The translations under genes were made by a program, and so were the position numbers. A stretch of 64,000 nucleotides of DNA. Origin: Pectinophora gossypiella. Taxonomy: Eukaryota > Arthropoda > Insecta > Lepidoptera > Gelechiidae. The first letter of the stretch is position 1. Each line of letters opens with the position of its first letter. The notes under the pieces are model-generated. The model was given only the letters and a program-made list of their open reading frames with translations. It searched no databases and had not been told where the DNA came from. This document shows, in pieces, positions 38,501 to 48,121 of the stretch. Location: contig NW_026063247.1 in NCBI RefSeq assembly GCF_024362695.1, positions 372,001 to 436,000 of the forward strand, in the 5' to 3' direction.

Positions 38501-39690
38501 TAGAAAATGTCTCGTGGGTAAAAACTGTGTATGGGGGTGTAATCGGAACGTATTGTTGAGTATGAAAATACTTCTCGATCTTGAAAACCTGCTCCGCATC
38601 AGGGAGACACCCTACGGCCTGGCCGAACTATCGCACCTAGGACTTTTTTGTTTTCACGATACCTATTTAAATCTTGGTCAAATTTTATCGCCGGTGAAAA
38701 AAAAACAAAATGGCGGAAAATCAAGATGGCCGCCATACAAAATTTTCGTTTTACCCGAAAATGCCTCGGGGGTAAAAATGATGTATGGTAAGTGTTATCA
38801 AAACGTCAAGTTGAATATGAAAATACTGCTCGATCTTGAAAAACTGCTCCGCATCAGGGAGACACCCTACGGCCTGGCAAAACTATAAAACCTGGAGCAA
38901 TAATTTTTTCACGAAACCTATTTAAATCTTGTTCAAATCCAATCGCCGGTGAAAAAAAAACAAAATGGCGGAAGAACAAGATGGCCGCCATACAAAGTTT
39001 TGTTTTTCCAGAAAATGTCTGAGAGGTAAGATTGATGTATAGGGGTGTGATCGGAACGTCATCTAGAGTACGAGTATACTTCAAGGTTTTCAAAAACTGC
39101 TCCGCATCAGGGAGATACCCTACGGCCTGGCAAATCTATCGCACTTGAGACATTTATTTTTCCACTATACGTACTTAAATCTTCGTCAAATCCAATCACC
39201 GTTGAAAATAAATCAAAATGGCGGAAAAACAAGATGGCCGCCATACAAAAAATAGTTTTACCAGAAAATGTCTCGGGGGTAAAAATGATGTATGAGGATT
39301 TTGTTTGGAACATCATGAAAAGTACGGATATACTTCCAGGTTTTCAAAAACTGCTCCGCATCAGGGAGACACCCCACGGCCTGACAAAACTATAAAATCT
39401 GGTTCAATTATTTTTCGCAAGACGTATTTAAATCTTGGTCAAATTCTATCGCCGGTAAAAAAAAAAAACAAAACGGTCGCCATACAAAATTCCAGAAAAT
39501 TGTTGTTTTTCCAAAAAAATCCTCAGGGGTAAAACGTATGTATGAGGGATTTGATCGGAAAGTGATGTTGAGTATTGAAATACTGCTTCGGACACCCTAC
39601 GGCCTCGCAAACCTATCGCACCTGGATTTTTTTTGTTTTCACGAGACCTAATTAAATCTTGATCAAATTTTATCGCGCGGCAATTACAGT

Positions 39691-40129
39691 TTCTAATCCA
39701 TTCTGCGCCGGTTTCTAACCCGGTGCGTCAAGGTCACGGGCTTGTCGATCAGGATCGTGTAGTTCGTAACCATGGTAACGACGATTTTAAGCGAGTTGGT
39801 GGGGAGTAACCATGGTAATCACGAGCTACTGTAATAGCGTCGATTATCCCAATCTCGATGTGACTTTGACGCCTCGCTCTAGGTGCATTGGGTACTGTAA
39901 TTAGCGATTATCATAGTTTAAATAAGTCGTGTGAAGGTACCCAGTTACAGTTTTCAATCATCCGTCCCTTTCCTTTTCGGTTGATAAGAAAATTACAGGT
40001 ATAACTTCAAATAAACTTCGATAGTGTGTACTGGAATCAGCACCAACAACACATGTTACTCTTGCATATTTAGTAACTAAGTAGGTAGGTAGGTAATAGA
40101 AATATTTTATAAAATACTAATAGATGACT
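39691..40129. other. spacer to the right of the array
   Basis: The array stops in a decayed monomer (TTTTATCGCGCGGCAATTAC). The following DNA is moderately GC-rich, then AT-rich, with TAACCATGGTAACGACG near 39766 repeated as TAACCATGGTAATCACG near 39807. No gene was seen. Confidence 0.5.
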
Positions 40130-40364
40130 TTCCAGGCTATTTTCTCAAAAAAAAAAAAACAGATGGAGCTGTCCAGATTTAACGTGATAAATACGTAAAT
40201 ACCTATTTTCTAATTACTCGAATAAATAATTATTCAAATATATAATAATGCAATGGCAGTAAGTATATAAATTATCCGTAAAATTAGAAGGTTAAACGAT
40301 CGCACATCTGTACAGAGCCATCTATCTTTGTTTGGGAAAAGTAGTCTGGAAAGTCCCTCATTGG
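40130..40364. mobile_element. MITE-like element, copy A
   Basis: The ends form an imperfect inverted repeat of about 45 bp: GACTTTCCAGGCTATTTTCT on the left pairs with AGACTACTTTTCCCAAAC-like sequence on the right. The inner arms are CAGATGGAGCTGTCC and CAGAGCCATCTATC. It carries TTAACGTGATAAATAC and TAGAAGGTTAAACGAT, which are also present in copy B. There is no coding capacity. The superfamily is unknown. Confidence 0.6.
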
Positions 40365-40765
40365 TACCTATACATTTTGTAATAATATTTGTCTTGTATT
40401 TAAGCCAATAAAGACTACCAAAGGATGTTTGATGTGGAAATCCGGTCTCAAAAGGTCATAAGTTCACTGTCAGTAGGTAGGTAGGTAGGTACCTACATTA
40501 AAATGCAACTAACAATTTTGATACAACAAAAACACTGATTGTGAGATCTTATCAGTTGAAGTGGTGGTAAACAATGTGATTACTATTTATATTTTTCAAA
40601 ATAATTTTAAAATGAAACAATTTTATTAAAAGACAATGAAAGATATATTTTTAGAAATAAGTTGTTTTATTATATATTTAAAATATCATAAGTAGGTGCT
40701 ACCACACAAAATATTTCTACATTTAATTAAATAGTTGAAATAAAACAGCAACTTAACCAAGTACT

Positions 40766-41010
40766 CTTGGCCTCCATGGTCCAGTAGCTGACTGTTGAGT
40801 CAACACATCTGGAGGTCCTAGGTTCAAATCCACAAAAATTACTTTGTGATCCCCAGTTTGGTTTGGAGATGGCTGGCTGATCAACCTATTGCCTGAAGTA
40901 AGATAATCTATGCTTCAAATGGCATGTTAAGCTGCTGGTCCCAGTTACTACTTACTGATGTTAGTACATAGTCATTACATAAATCATGTCAGGGAATTTA
41001 ATATGGTAAC
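40766..41010 (+). mobile_element. decayed tRNA-derived SINE (lepidopteran HaSE-like)
   Basis: The head keeps RNA polymerase III promoter motifs: an A box TGGTCCAGTAG at about 40788 and a B box GGTTCAAATCC at 40821-40831. The body follows the familiar order CACTTTGTGATCCCCAGTTTGG-like, GGCTGATCA, GTAAGATAATC, CATGTTAAGCTGCTGGTCCC, TTACTACTTACTGATGT and CATGTCAGGG. CpG positions have decayed to TpG/CpA (for example GGCATGTTAAGC). The 3' end stops in the CATGTCAGGG region without a clean tail. Family naming is from memory. Confidence 0.75.
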
Positions 41011-41430
41011 ATATTAGTAAGTAGGTATAGAATAAACTTGACAATAACATTAAAATATATGGGTTATGTGCCTAACTAGCTTATTTAACTATTTAATGAT
41101 ATGATATTATTAACAAATTATAAAGTGATTTAAGCTCATAGTTTAACAACATTAATGAACCTAAATAGCTACTAACTACATACAATGCAACGGAACGGCA
41201 CACTTAACACAGCTCTTATGTTCATACTTTTGAGGTGAGCTCATCCTGCAAACAACACATACATCCATCAGGAATCTGAAGGCAAATATGAATGTTCTTA
41301 AAGAAATAATTGTAGTTTTGATGTCCCATGTACAATAATATGTTTTACACAATATGCTTGATTATAACAATATTATTAAATCTATAGGGATGAAATTAAA
41401 ATATGCCAACTTAAGTTGCCTTATAACAAT
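41011..41430. other. AT-rich spacer
   Basis: No open frame, RNA-gene signal or repeat structure beyond A/T runs was recognised between the SINE and the second MITE-like copy. Confidence 0.4.
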
Positions 41431-41810
41431 GAGGGTCTTTCTAATTGACATTCCCCAAACACATGATAGATGGCGTTGTTCACTTTTAACGTGATAATTA
41501 CCTATTTGTAATGAAATGATGGAATCATCATCATCATATAATATAAAACTAATTGTTTCTTGATATTCAGATCACATTATGTATAGAATGATATAGCTAC
41601 CTATATTGCTTCTCTTTATTTTGATCAGAATAATAATAGGTGGAAGTTGTATCATCATAATACACCTACCATCATCATTTATACCCAAAAACAAAGATAA
41701 AAGATGCATATGTCTATTATCCATGAAGTTAGAAGTTTAAACGAAGAAAAAACTTAACAATGCCATCTATTGTGTTTTTGGGGAACACTGATTGGAACAC
41801 ATAAAACCTT
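41431..41810. mobile_element. MITE-like element, copy B
   Basis: The left arm has CATTCCCCAAACACATGATAG then ATGGCGTTGTTCACTTTTAA; the right arm is its approximate reverse complement (TTAACAATGCCATCTATTG, TTTTTGGGGAACACTGATTGG). GAGGG(T/A)CTTTC at the left end matches the reverse complement of the right end of copy A. TTAACGTGATAATTACC and TTAGAAGTTTAAACG are shared with copy A, so the two are one family. The interior is non-coding. Confidence 0.62.
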
Positions 41811-42420
41811 TTAAATAGCTCTTACACAATGTAAATTATAATCCTTAATACTTTATTGGGTGAATATGAAAGTTCGCCACCAAACTTGGCACATTTTGAT
41901 ATTCACCCTATTACCTGTCTCGGAGATATTTTTGTTTTTTTATATAATGTCACTCTTCATTTCTTTCCATAAGCTTATGGCCTGTGATTTTCTCTTCTTG
42001 TATGCCTTCCCAAAGATATTCCACAACTTATACAGACACATTGCTTCCAACACTTGGACTGGAACATTCATCAGGAGACTTGTTATTGTTGCTTGCATCT
42101 CTTAGTATGAGTTACACACAAAGTCGATCAGCATCTAACACCTATAAATAAATAACTTTATAATAACAGTGTCATTCGATTGTATATTACTTACATTGCA
42201 ATTTATCAACGAACATTATCCACAAACTTTTTATCATTTCGGCTTTATCCAAAACACATAATGGTTCTGGAAGTTTTACCAGTTGAATATCCACGCAAAA
42301 ACGGGGAAGTAGGGCTCGACTCGATGAACTTGTAAGTTACAAATTCGAACAAAGTACCTAGGTAGGAAAAAAGTAGCACAGGAAAATATCAATACATCAA
42401 TAACAATAGAACTCCACCAT
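41811..42420. other. spacer, no supported gene
   Basis: An 81-codon plus-strand frame (41860-42105) is open but shows no domain, and I do not treat it as a gene. The rest is AT-rich with no recognised repeat. Confidence 0.4.
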
Positions 42421-42930
42421 TTTTTTTTGTTTTGGTTTTCCTCGAAGGGTAAGGCAAAGGGAACTATGCCCATACAGCCATGTCTTACGTATTTTTTTTC
42501 TTGATGATTAATGAAATGATGAAAGGTGATGATGATGATGAGACCTAAGCCACCACCCTCGGAGTAGACTCCTACTCCGAACCCCAAACGAATTAACTCA
42601 AAACTTCGCATAAACTTTCGAGTTATGAAGCGGCTTCCCGGCACGAAGCGAAAACAGGCAGATACACTTTGTTTATTGAATACTCCGATATAATAACACT
42701 CGCGAATGTCTTCCGACTAACTTAATGCGATCATTAACCACAAAACACCACTTCGTATTAATTATTTTTTATTTAGATTTAAGATTATTCAATGAAGAAA
42801 ACAACTGTCCCATTCCAGCCAAAAAGTCTAAAAAAATAAAATAAAATATAATAAACTTTTCTTTGGTGATTTTGTCCATAGAACAGGCAAAGGGAACATA
42901 ACCCATACAGCCAAATGTACTACGTTATTT
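42421..42930. repeat. 510 bp repeat, copy 1 (uninterrupted)
   Basis: It starts at a T-run followed by TTTGGTTTTCCTCGAAGGGT and contains AACTATGCCCATACAGCCAT, CCACCCTCGGAGTAG-ACTC-CTACTCCG and CTTCGTATTAATTATT. The next copy begins 510 bp downstream at 42931. It holds the intact sequence ATAATAAC at 42690-42697, the unoccupied counterpart of the hAT target in copy 2. A partial CAGGCAAAGGGAACATAACC motif near 42884 suggests internal repetition. It is of the lepidopteran dispersed-repeat type; family not identified. Confidence 0.75.
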
Positions 42931-43203
42931 TTTTTTTTGTCTTGGTTTTCCCCGAAGGGTAAAGCAAAGGGAACTATGCCCATACAGCCATGTCTTACGT
43001 ATTTTTTTTCTTGATAATTAATGAAATGATGAAGGTGATGATGATGAAACCTAAGCCCCCACCCTCGGAGTAGACTCCTACTCCGAACCCCAAACGAATT
43101 AACTCGAAAGTCCGCATAAACTTTCGAGTTATGAAGCGGTTTCTTGGCACGAAGCGAAAATAGGCAGATACACTTTGTTTATTGAACACTCCAATATAAT
43201 AAC
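42931..43203. repeat. 510 bp repeat, copy 2, left part (split by the hAT)
   Basis: It is collinear with copy 1 and contains two strong dyads: CGGAGTAG-ACTC-CTACTCCG, and AACTCGAAAGT-CCGCATAA-ACTTTCGAGTT (11 bp perfect arms, about 43101-43131). It continues at 46651 (ATAATAACACTCGCGAATGT) to about 46790. The hAT 43204-46650 lies between, duplicating ATAATAAC. Confidence 0.8.
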
Positions 43204-43937
43204 CAGTGATCGGAATAGGTAGTGCAATTTGGCGGGATTGCGTGACGAAATCTTAACATGGACATGCCAACCGCGCGGGATTACTATTTCGATACGAGCT
43301 GGTCACAATAAAGATTATTAGGGTTTAAAAACGTTATATTACATTAAATTATTATGCAATTTAACGCGACTTAACTTAATTGACCGCCATATTTTTCCTT
43401 ATTTCAAACTCAACTAAAATTCTTAGAAAATGTATTGTACGAATACAAAGGCACGCAAATTGCACTCTTGTACGATTAGCGATAAGATGCCAATTTGAAA
43501 TGAATGCAGTGTTCTACTTTTTTTTTGTTGGCGGCATTTGCCTTTCAAGTGGCGGCGGCATGCGCTAAACAATAAAAGAGTGAAACTTCTGTACTTATTA
43601 TTGTTTTTGCTTAACAAAGGCAACGACTGATAAGAGTACTAACATAAAGTGTAAATGGGAGAAAGAGACAATAAATCCCATATTTCTGTCTCTTTTTTGC
43701 AAAAGGGATGATGAGGTGATACGGCGGTGTTTGTTCACTCCTGTTCTTCGGTTCATTGAGTGCATACGTTGTGAGTTCGAGTTACTTATTTGGTTATCTT
43801 GACGACATCTTGGCTTGTTTTATGGACTGACGAACCTCTACATTTGTGATAATTTGGCTCTTGTATACCGGACTTCTGATTTTTGCGTGACTGAATTGGA
43901 TTTGTTTATGAAAAGGACCATTTTTGGGTGAAAATCG

Positions 43938-44545
43938 GTAAGTACTAACATTCATATTTAAATGTGTAAGGTTTTGTTTGATTGTAACCTAGAAAATTAC
44001 AATTAGAAATAGTTTTAGTCTATCAATGTTACTTCGTTGATATTGGTTTTATACTTGAATCATATTTAAGTTCTCTTGATTTGTCTCTATTGTTTCAAAA
44101 TAGTACTTAAGAGTATTAAAAATATAAAAGGCAACAAGGTTTGATCCCGAGCCCTTTTTTAAAATACTTAGCTATGAAGACTTGTAAAGTTTTAAATAAG
44201 ATTAGGATATTAAAATGCTTAAAGGTCTCTCCACAAAGAAAAAAGCTAATAGGATTTGAATAATATTTGGCTCATAGTTAGGTTGCTTTTTTAAAGATAT
44301 TTTGAATGATAAATATATATTATAGTCTACGAAAAATTAAGAGGCCATCGTAATTTACATTTAAAAGTACAAACAGTTCGATGCAAACTTTATGGTGCCT
44401 CGGAAGTCTCGGAATATCGCGGGAACGGTAATGTTATCTAGTATTGACTATAAATACAATATGGCTATTTATACAACAGGACTAACTTTTTATAAACATG
44501 TACTTCATGTTTACATAATAGTCTAAACGATTTTTTTCTTTTCAG
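43938..44545 (+). other. predicted 5' UTR intron of the hAT transposase gene
   Basis: The donor is AAAATCG then GTAAGTACT at 43938; the acceptor is TTTTTTTCTTTTCAG ending at 44545, 19 nt before the ATG at 44565. Both sites are strong by eye. The exon upstream of 43938 would be untranslated, and transcription would start somewhere in 43204-43937. Confidence 0.6.
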
Positions 44546-44564
44546 ATTACTCAGCTCAGACAAC

Positions 44565-46034
44565 ATGAGTTGGCGAGCAAAGGAAGAGACTGTTCAACGC
44601 TGGATTGAATCCTATCCTGAACTGATGTACGAGTCCACAAATCATACAATTTACTGTACGAAATGTGAGACTAACATCGGATGTCGAAAGAGCACCATCA
44701 AGAGACATGTTGAGGGAGTTGTGCATAAGGGAACACCGTCGATGTCTCCAAATGATTTTTTATTTGATTTTATAGAGTTCCTTATTCTCTGTAATATTCC
44801 GTGGGCACAAGTTGAAAACCCATCTTTTAAAAACTTTTTTCAAAAATACATGTGCTGCGCTTGTTCTAATCGAAAAAAGCTGCCCAGTGAATCAATACTC
44901 AGAAAAAAATATTTGGACGAAATTTATGCAAAGAAGCTTGCTACAATACACAGCGAGATTGTGGACGAAAAAATATGGATTTCATTGGATGAAACTACTG
45001 ATTTCTTAGGAAGATATGTAGTGCACTTTTTGGTCAAACCTTTGAACTCTACAGCATCAAAAAAAGTTTACCTAATAGCTTGTAAAGTATTAGAAAATGT
45101 TAATGGAAAAACAATTTCTCAGTTTGTCATTGATTGTTTGAAAAATCTGTGGGGTGACTCCTATGAAGATAAAGTGGAAAGTGTTCTTTTGTTATGTACA
45201 GACAGTGTTGCGTACATGTTGACAGCGGGGCGAGTTTTAAAACAACATTTTCCGAACATGAAGCATGTCACTTGTTTAGCTCATGCTCTCCATCGGGTAG
45301 CAGAAAAAATACGTTCTGAATATCCGGATGTAGACACACTGATTGCCAACGGAAAGAAAATTTTTTTGAAGTCTCCCAGTAGAGTAAAATTGTTAAAAGA
45401 CATGTATCCCAATTTACCGTTGCCACCTCAACCAATAATAACACGGTGGGGCACTTGGCTTGCAGCAGCCTCTTATTATGTGAAATATTTTGACGAAATT
45501 AAACATATTTTGACATGTTTGAGAAGTTCAGAAGCAGTCTCAATAAAAAATGCGAAAAATATTATTAATAAAGACAATATTCGAAATGATTTAAATTTCA
45601 TCGACGAAAATTTTAAAATAATACAAATAGCGTTGACAAATTTACAAAAACGCGATAGATCCATAGTCGAATCATTTCAAATATTTGATGAAGTAAGGTT
45701 AGTAGTCAATTGGAGTATGAGTTCACCTATACAAAATAAATTAGAAGCAGTCATAGCTCGCAATCCGGATATTGATATTATCAGGACGTTTTCAGAACAA
45801 ATCGCAAGCGGTTCAGCAACTGACGATATTTTAATTTGGAAATTTGCCCCGCTGACATCAGTAGAAGTTGAACGGACGTTTTCGACATATAAATGGATAT
45901 TAAATGTTAAAAGAAATAGATTAAAGTTGGCAAATATGGAAAAGATTATCGTAATTTATTTCAATTCCACAGAAAACGAAAATGCCATTTCAAATGTTGA
46001 AGAAATTGATAGTGAGAATGAAGATGACGATTGA
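44565..46034 (+). CDS. hAT transposase, CGGBP1-like subgroup
   Basis: This intact 489-residue protein binds the hAT ends and catalyses cut-and-paste transposition in the nucleus. A C2H2 (BED-like) finger lies at Cys31, Cys34, His48 and His54. The RNase-H-like core follows: Asp142 in WISLDETTD, Asp213 in LLLCTDSVA, the CLAH motif at 237-240, the conserved TRW at 293-295, and the C-terminal dimerisation stretch LTSVEVERTFSTYKW with the third acidic residue near Glu436. The tail is acidic (ENEDDD). The finger and core recall CGGBP1, a vertebrate protein derived from such transposases. The ATG is preceded by a splice acceptor, and AATAAA at 46089-46094 follows the stop. No frameshift or missing catalytic residue is seen. 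The length is slightly short for the superfamily but all core parts are present. Confidence 0.95.
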   Translation: MSWRAKEETVQRWIESYPELMYESTNHTIYCTKCETNIGCRKSTIKRHVEGVVHKGTPSMSPNDFLFDFIEFLILCNIPWAQVENPSFKNFFQKYMCCACSNRKKLPSESILRKKYLDEIYAKKLATIHSEIVDEKIWISLDETTDFLGRYVVHFLVKPLNSTASKKVYLIACKVLENVNGKTISQFVIDCLKNLWGDSYEDKVESVLLLCTDSVAYMLTAGRVLKQHFPNMKHVTCLAHALHRVAEKIRSEYPDVDTLIANGKKIFLKSPSRVKLLKDMYPNLPLPPQPIITRWGTWLAAASYYVKYFDEIKHILTCLRSSEAVSIKNAKNIINKDNIRNDLNFIDENFKIIQIALTNLQKRDRSIVESFQIFDEVRLVVNWSMSSPIQNKLEAVIARNPDIDIIRTFSEQIASGSATDDILIWKFAPLTSVEVERTFSTYKWILNVKRNRLKLANMEKIIVIYFNSTENENAISNVEEIDSENEDDD

Positions 46035-46184
46035 AGGAAACAAACTTTTTAATTCAATCGTTCGTTCGTTCGTTTTCTGTCGAATTGAAATAAATTACGA
46101 TAATTACTGTTTTTATTTAATGCAAAGGATAAATTAAATATTAATCAACAATGTTAAATTTCATTATGATTATCATGTGCTCTT

Positions 46185-46312
46185 AATTGGTGCCCGATAA
46201 ATGGCAATAGGCTCGCCCCCTATATGCGACTCAAACATAGCTGGAGTGGGTATTTTATACTTCTGCCTACCCCTTCGGGGTTACAGGCGTGATGCTATGT
46301 TTTCTAATGGTA
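46185..46312 (+). mobile_element. LINE 3'-tail-like fragment in the hAT 3' region
   Basis: TGGTGCCCGATAAATGGCAA, then GGCTCGCCCCCTATATG, then CTTCTGCCTACCCCTTCGGG and TTACAGGCGTGATGCTATG follow the order of a 3' tail that I recognise from many lepidopteran retroposon copies. It has decayed and I see no clear target duplication. Its presence inside the hAT means it inserted into an ancestor of the hAT, or into this copy after it landed. Confidence 0.45.
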
Positions 46313-46650
46313 TTTCTCTGATTATGTTGTTAATTAACAAATGATTATTTTAACTTGTTGTCTACATTGTATGAACACTTTTATTCGTAACTGAATGCTT
46401 ACCTACACGTTTTACAATAATAAAAAAATATTTAAAGGACCAATGTTTTTTATTTCTTCCATACTTTTCACTTTAGAAATGATAAACATTTAAAATATAT
46501 TACTTATGAAATAATTGTTTTCTTTTATAATACCAGTATAGATAGAAAATATCCGAAATCCCGCAATCCCGCAATCCCGCCGGGCGTATCCACACTAATA
46601 TAATGTTTGAGGTCGTTGACCCTAAATTGCACTACCTATTCCGATCATTG

Positions 46651-46790
46651 ATAATAACACTCGCGAATGTCTTCTGACTAACTTAATGCGATCATCAACC
46701 ACAAAACACCATTTCGTATTAATTATTTAGATTACCTATTCAATGAAGAAAGCAACTGTCCCGTTCCCGTTTCCCGCCAAAAAGCCTGTA
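46651..46790. repeat. 510 bp repeat, copy 2, right part
   Basis: It resumes exactly after the hAT with ATAATAACACTCGCGAATGT and runs through CACAAAACACCATTTCGTA and GAAGAAAGCAACTGTCCCGT, collinear with 42690-42823 of copy 1. Confidence 0.8.
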
Positions 46791-47123
46791 CTACGTTAAA
46801 TTCGTTAAAATACAAGGTCTTTGGTTAAAAATAGGTAAACGTTTTTTAATTTTCTTAAATCGGAAGGCAATGGTACACAGCCATACAGTTTCTACAGTTG
46901 TTATGTCTTATCCACAGGTTACGCAAAGGTATTATTTATGCAATACCTACAGCTTCATCTTCTATTATAATAGCGCGGTCTCACCCGGGGTGAATCTAAT
47001 TTCCTGGGGCCTTAAACTCAAATTACTAAGCAGGTTGCTTTGCGCCATCATCCATGGATACACAGCGTTATCTATATTTTTTTGGGGAACGTAGCCATGA
47101 ATGTCCCTCAATGTTCAATGTTC
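46791..47123. other. spacer with no recognised feature
   Basis: AT-rich sequence. A 74-codon open frame (46870-47094) shows no domain and is not called. Confidence 0.4.
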
Positions 47124-47300
47124 ACTTCGTATTAAATATTTAGATTATTCAAAACACGCGACTGATGAAATGAAGGAACGGCAGCCCCCCCAGACCTGCT
47201 TATGGTCCTCGGACCACTTGCAAGTGGTGACAAAATAAGAAAAAAAAAAAGATTATTCAATGAAGAAAGCAACTTTCCCGCCAAAAACCTACGGAAAAAT
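47124..47300. repeat. partial third copy of the 510 bp repeat, interrupted by a retroposon
   Basis: CTTCGTATTAAATATTTAG then ATTATTCAA on the left, and GATTATTCAATGAAGAAAGC then AACTTTCCCGCC on the right, match the end of copies 1 and 2. The 98 bp insert is listed separately. Confidence 0.65.
47153..47250 (+). mobile_element. 98 bp poly(A)-tailed retroposon fragment
   Basis: The insert ends in GACAAAATAAGAAAAAAAAAA-type poly(A) and is flanked by a 10 bp direct repeat, GATTATTCAA, at 47143-47152 and 47251-47260. The tail and duplication are hallmarks of target-primed reverse transcription by a LINE. The internal CAGACCTGCTTATGGTCCTC was not assigned to a family. Confidence 0.65.
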
Positions 47301-47497
47301 GAATGAAAATACTCAATCATTGTTGCTTATTTAAAAAAGTTAAATGGTACTGATGTGACAAAAAACAATTAGATTTTATATTGCTTATTTATTAATTCCA
47401 TCGATATCTATGCGTCCAAGTGACATAAAAAAGTACCTCAATATTTTTCGATATTGGCTGTTTGAATCTGTTTTGGCAGAATTTCTTTGTTAGTCTC

Positions 47498-47584
47498 ATG
47501 GAAAAAAAAAGTAAATTCGTACCAAAACCGTTGGCGCGAAAAAGTGACAAGCGTTTTTTCACTTGTATTTCAAGATTTCCAAAG
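47498..47584 (+). CDS. predicted exon 1 of the RepHel gene
   Basis: ATG at 47498 opens 29 codons rich in Lys/Arg (MEKKSKFVPKPLARKSDKRF), ending at AAAG before a strong donor, GTAAGT, at 47585 (phase 0). Exon 2 at 48146 and the main exon at 51589 continue the frame without a stop, giving 1,893 codons plus stop in total. A short basic N-terminus could serve as a nuclear-targeting segment. This is an inference from splice signals and phase only; no transcript is known to me. Confidence 0.5.
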
Positions 47585-47844
47585 GTAAGTCGATTTTGTT
47601 ATTAATAATTTAACAATTATTTATAATATTTAGGTATATAATAAGGTAATAATCTTTAAAATCGTAAAAAAGTTAGCCATATAAACAATTATAATTGTAA
47701 GATATTTAACTTTCTGTACTGATTTTCTCTTTTTCACTTATTGAAAGTGAAAACATTAAAAGGTAAGTACCTACCTACTTAAAAGCTATAAGTAATTCTT
47801 ATTTTATTGTTTATCTATTAGATAAACACATATAGTACAGAAGT

Positions 47845-48121
47845 CACCGACATAGCTCGGAGAATTGCAAAGCTGAAGTGGCAGTGGGCAGGACACATAG
47901 CGAGGAGAACCGATGGCCGCTGGGGCGGAAGGGTTCTGGAATGGCGACCACGTGTCGGACCTCGGACGACGCTCAGTGGGTAGGCCCGCTACAAGGTGGA
48001 CCGACGATCTGGTGAAGGTCGCGGGAAACCGTTGGATGCGGGCAGCGCGGGACCGATCGTCGTGGAGATCCTTGGGGGAGGCCTATGCCCAGCAGTGGGC
48101 GTCGTACGGCTGATGATGATG
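47845..48121 (+). pseudogene. 5'-truncated RTE-type LINE, C-terminal coding remnant
   Basis: The sequence encodes the tail end of an RTE-type endonuclease/reverse transcriptase: KLKWQWAGHIARRTDGRWGG in one frame, then GRPATRWTDDLVKVAGNRWM and the ending SLGEAYAQQWASYG in the next. The frame changes near 47960, so it is broken. After the stop comes a GATGATGATGA tail typical of RTE elements. It is flanked by a perfect 11 bp target duplication, AGTACAGAAGT, at 47834-47844 and 48122-48132. It lies inside predicted intron 1 of the RepHel gene. Confidence 0.9.

Larger units (their letters stand above)
2961..39690 (+). repeat. 36.7 kb higher-order tandem array of a ~253 bp monomer in capped blocks
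   Basis: The monomer is about 253 bp (CTGCTCCGCATCAGGG anchors at 3012, 3265, 3517 and 3773) with conserved segments in fixed order: GACACCCTACGGCCTGGC, TATTTAAATCTTGGTCAAAT, AAAATGGCGGAAAAACAAGA, TGGCCGCCATACAAAATTTT, GAAAATGTCTCGG and TGTGATCGGAACGTCATG. On the order of 130 copies are all on this strand. Twenty-one caps ending in CTAG close blocks at 4166, 5479, 6548, 8541, 9627, 10235, 11816, 13418, 14818, 15752, 17355, 20233, 21070, 21997 (mutated to GTAG), 23067, 24361, 25923, 32358, 34167, 36810 and 38141. The many open frames of 60-220 codons, in both strands and several frames at once, follow the repeat and share peptide runs such as SASGRHPTAWRNYR. I judge them non-coding. Confidence 0.96.
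43204..46650 (+). mobile_element. complete hAT transposon, 3,447 bp
   Basis: The terminal inverted repeats are 27 bp with one mismatch at position 3: CAGTGATCGGAATAGGTAGT on the left and CAATGATCGGAATAGGTAGT on the reverse-complemented right, both continuing GCAATTT. The flanks carry a perfect 8 bp target duplication, ATAATAAC, at 43196-43203 and 46651-46658. Both features define hAT elements. Subterminal GGCGGGATTG and CGCAATCCCGC motifs sit near the two ends. The single transposase gene is uninterrupted, so the copy looks recent and possibly active. Confidence 0.96.

Noticed and set aside
2961..39690. More than a hundred open frames of 60-219 codons in the array, e.g. 219 codons at 22283-22942 and 207 at 27305-27928
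   Set aside because: They occur on both strands and in overlapping frames, repeat the same peptides monomer by monomer, and come and go with single-base changes. No domain is present.
2961..39690. CRISPR-like reading of regular repeats
   Set aside because: Units are about 253 bp of homologous sequence with no unique spacers, in a eukaryotic context.
41860..42105. 81-codon plus-strand frame
   Set aside because: No domain, no splice or regulatory context, composition like the flanking DNA.
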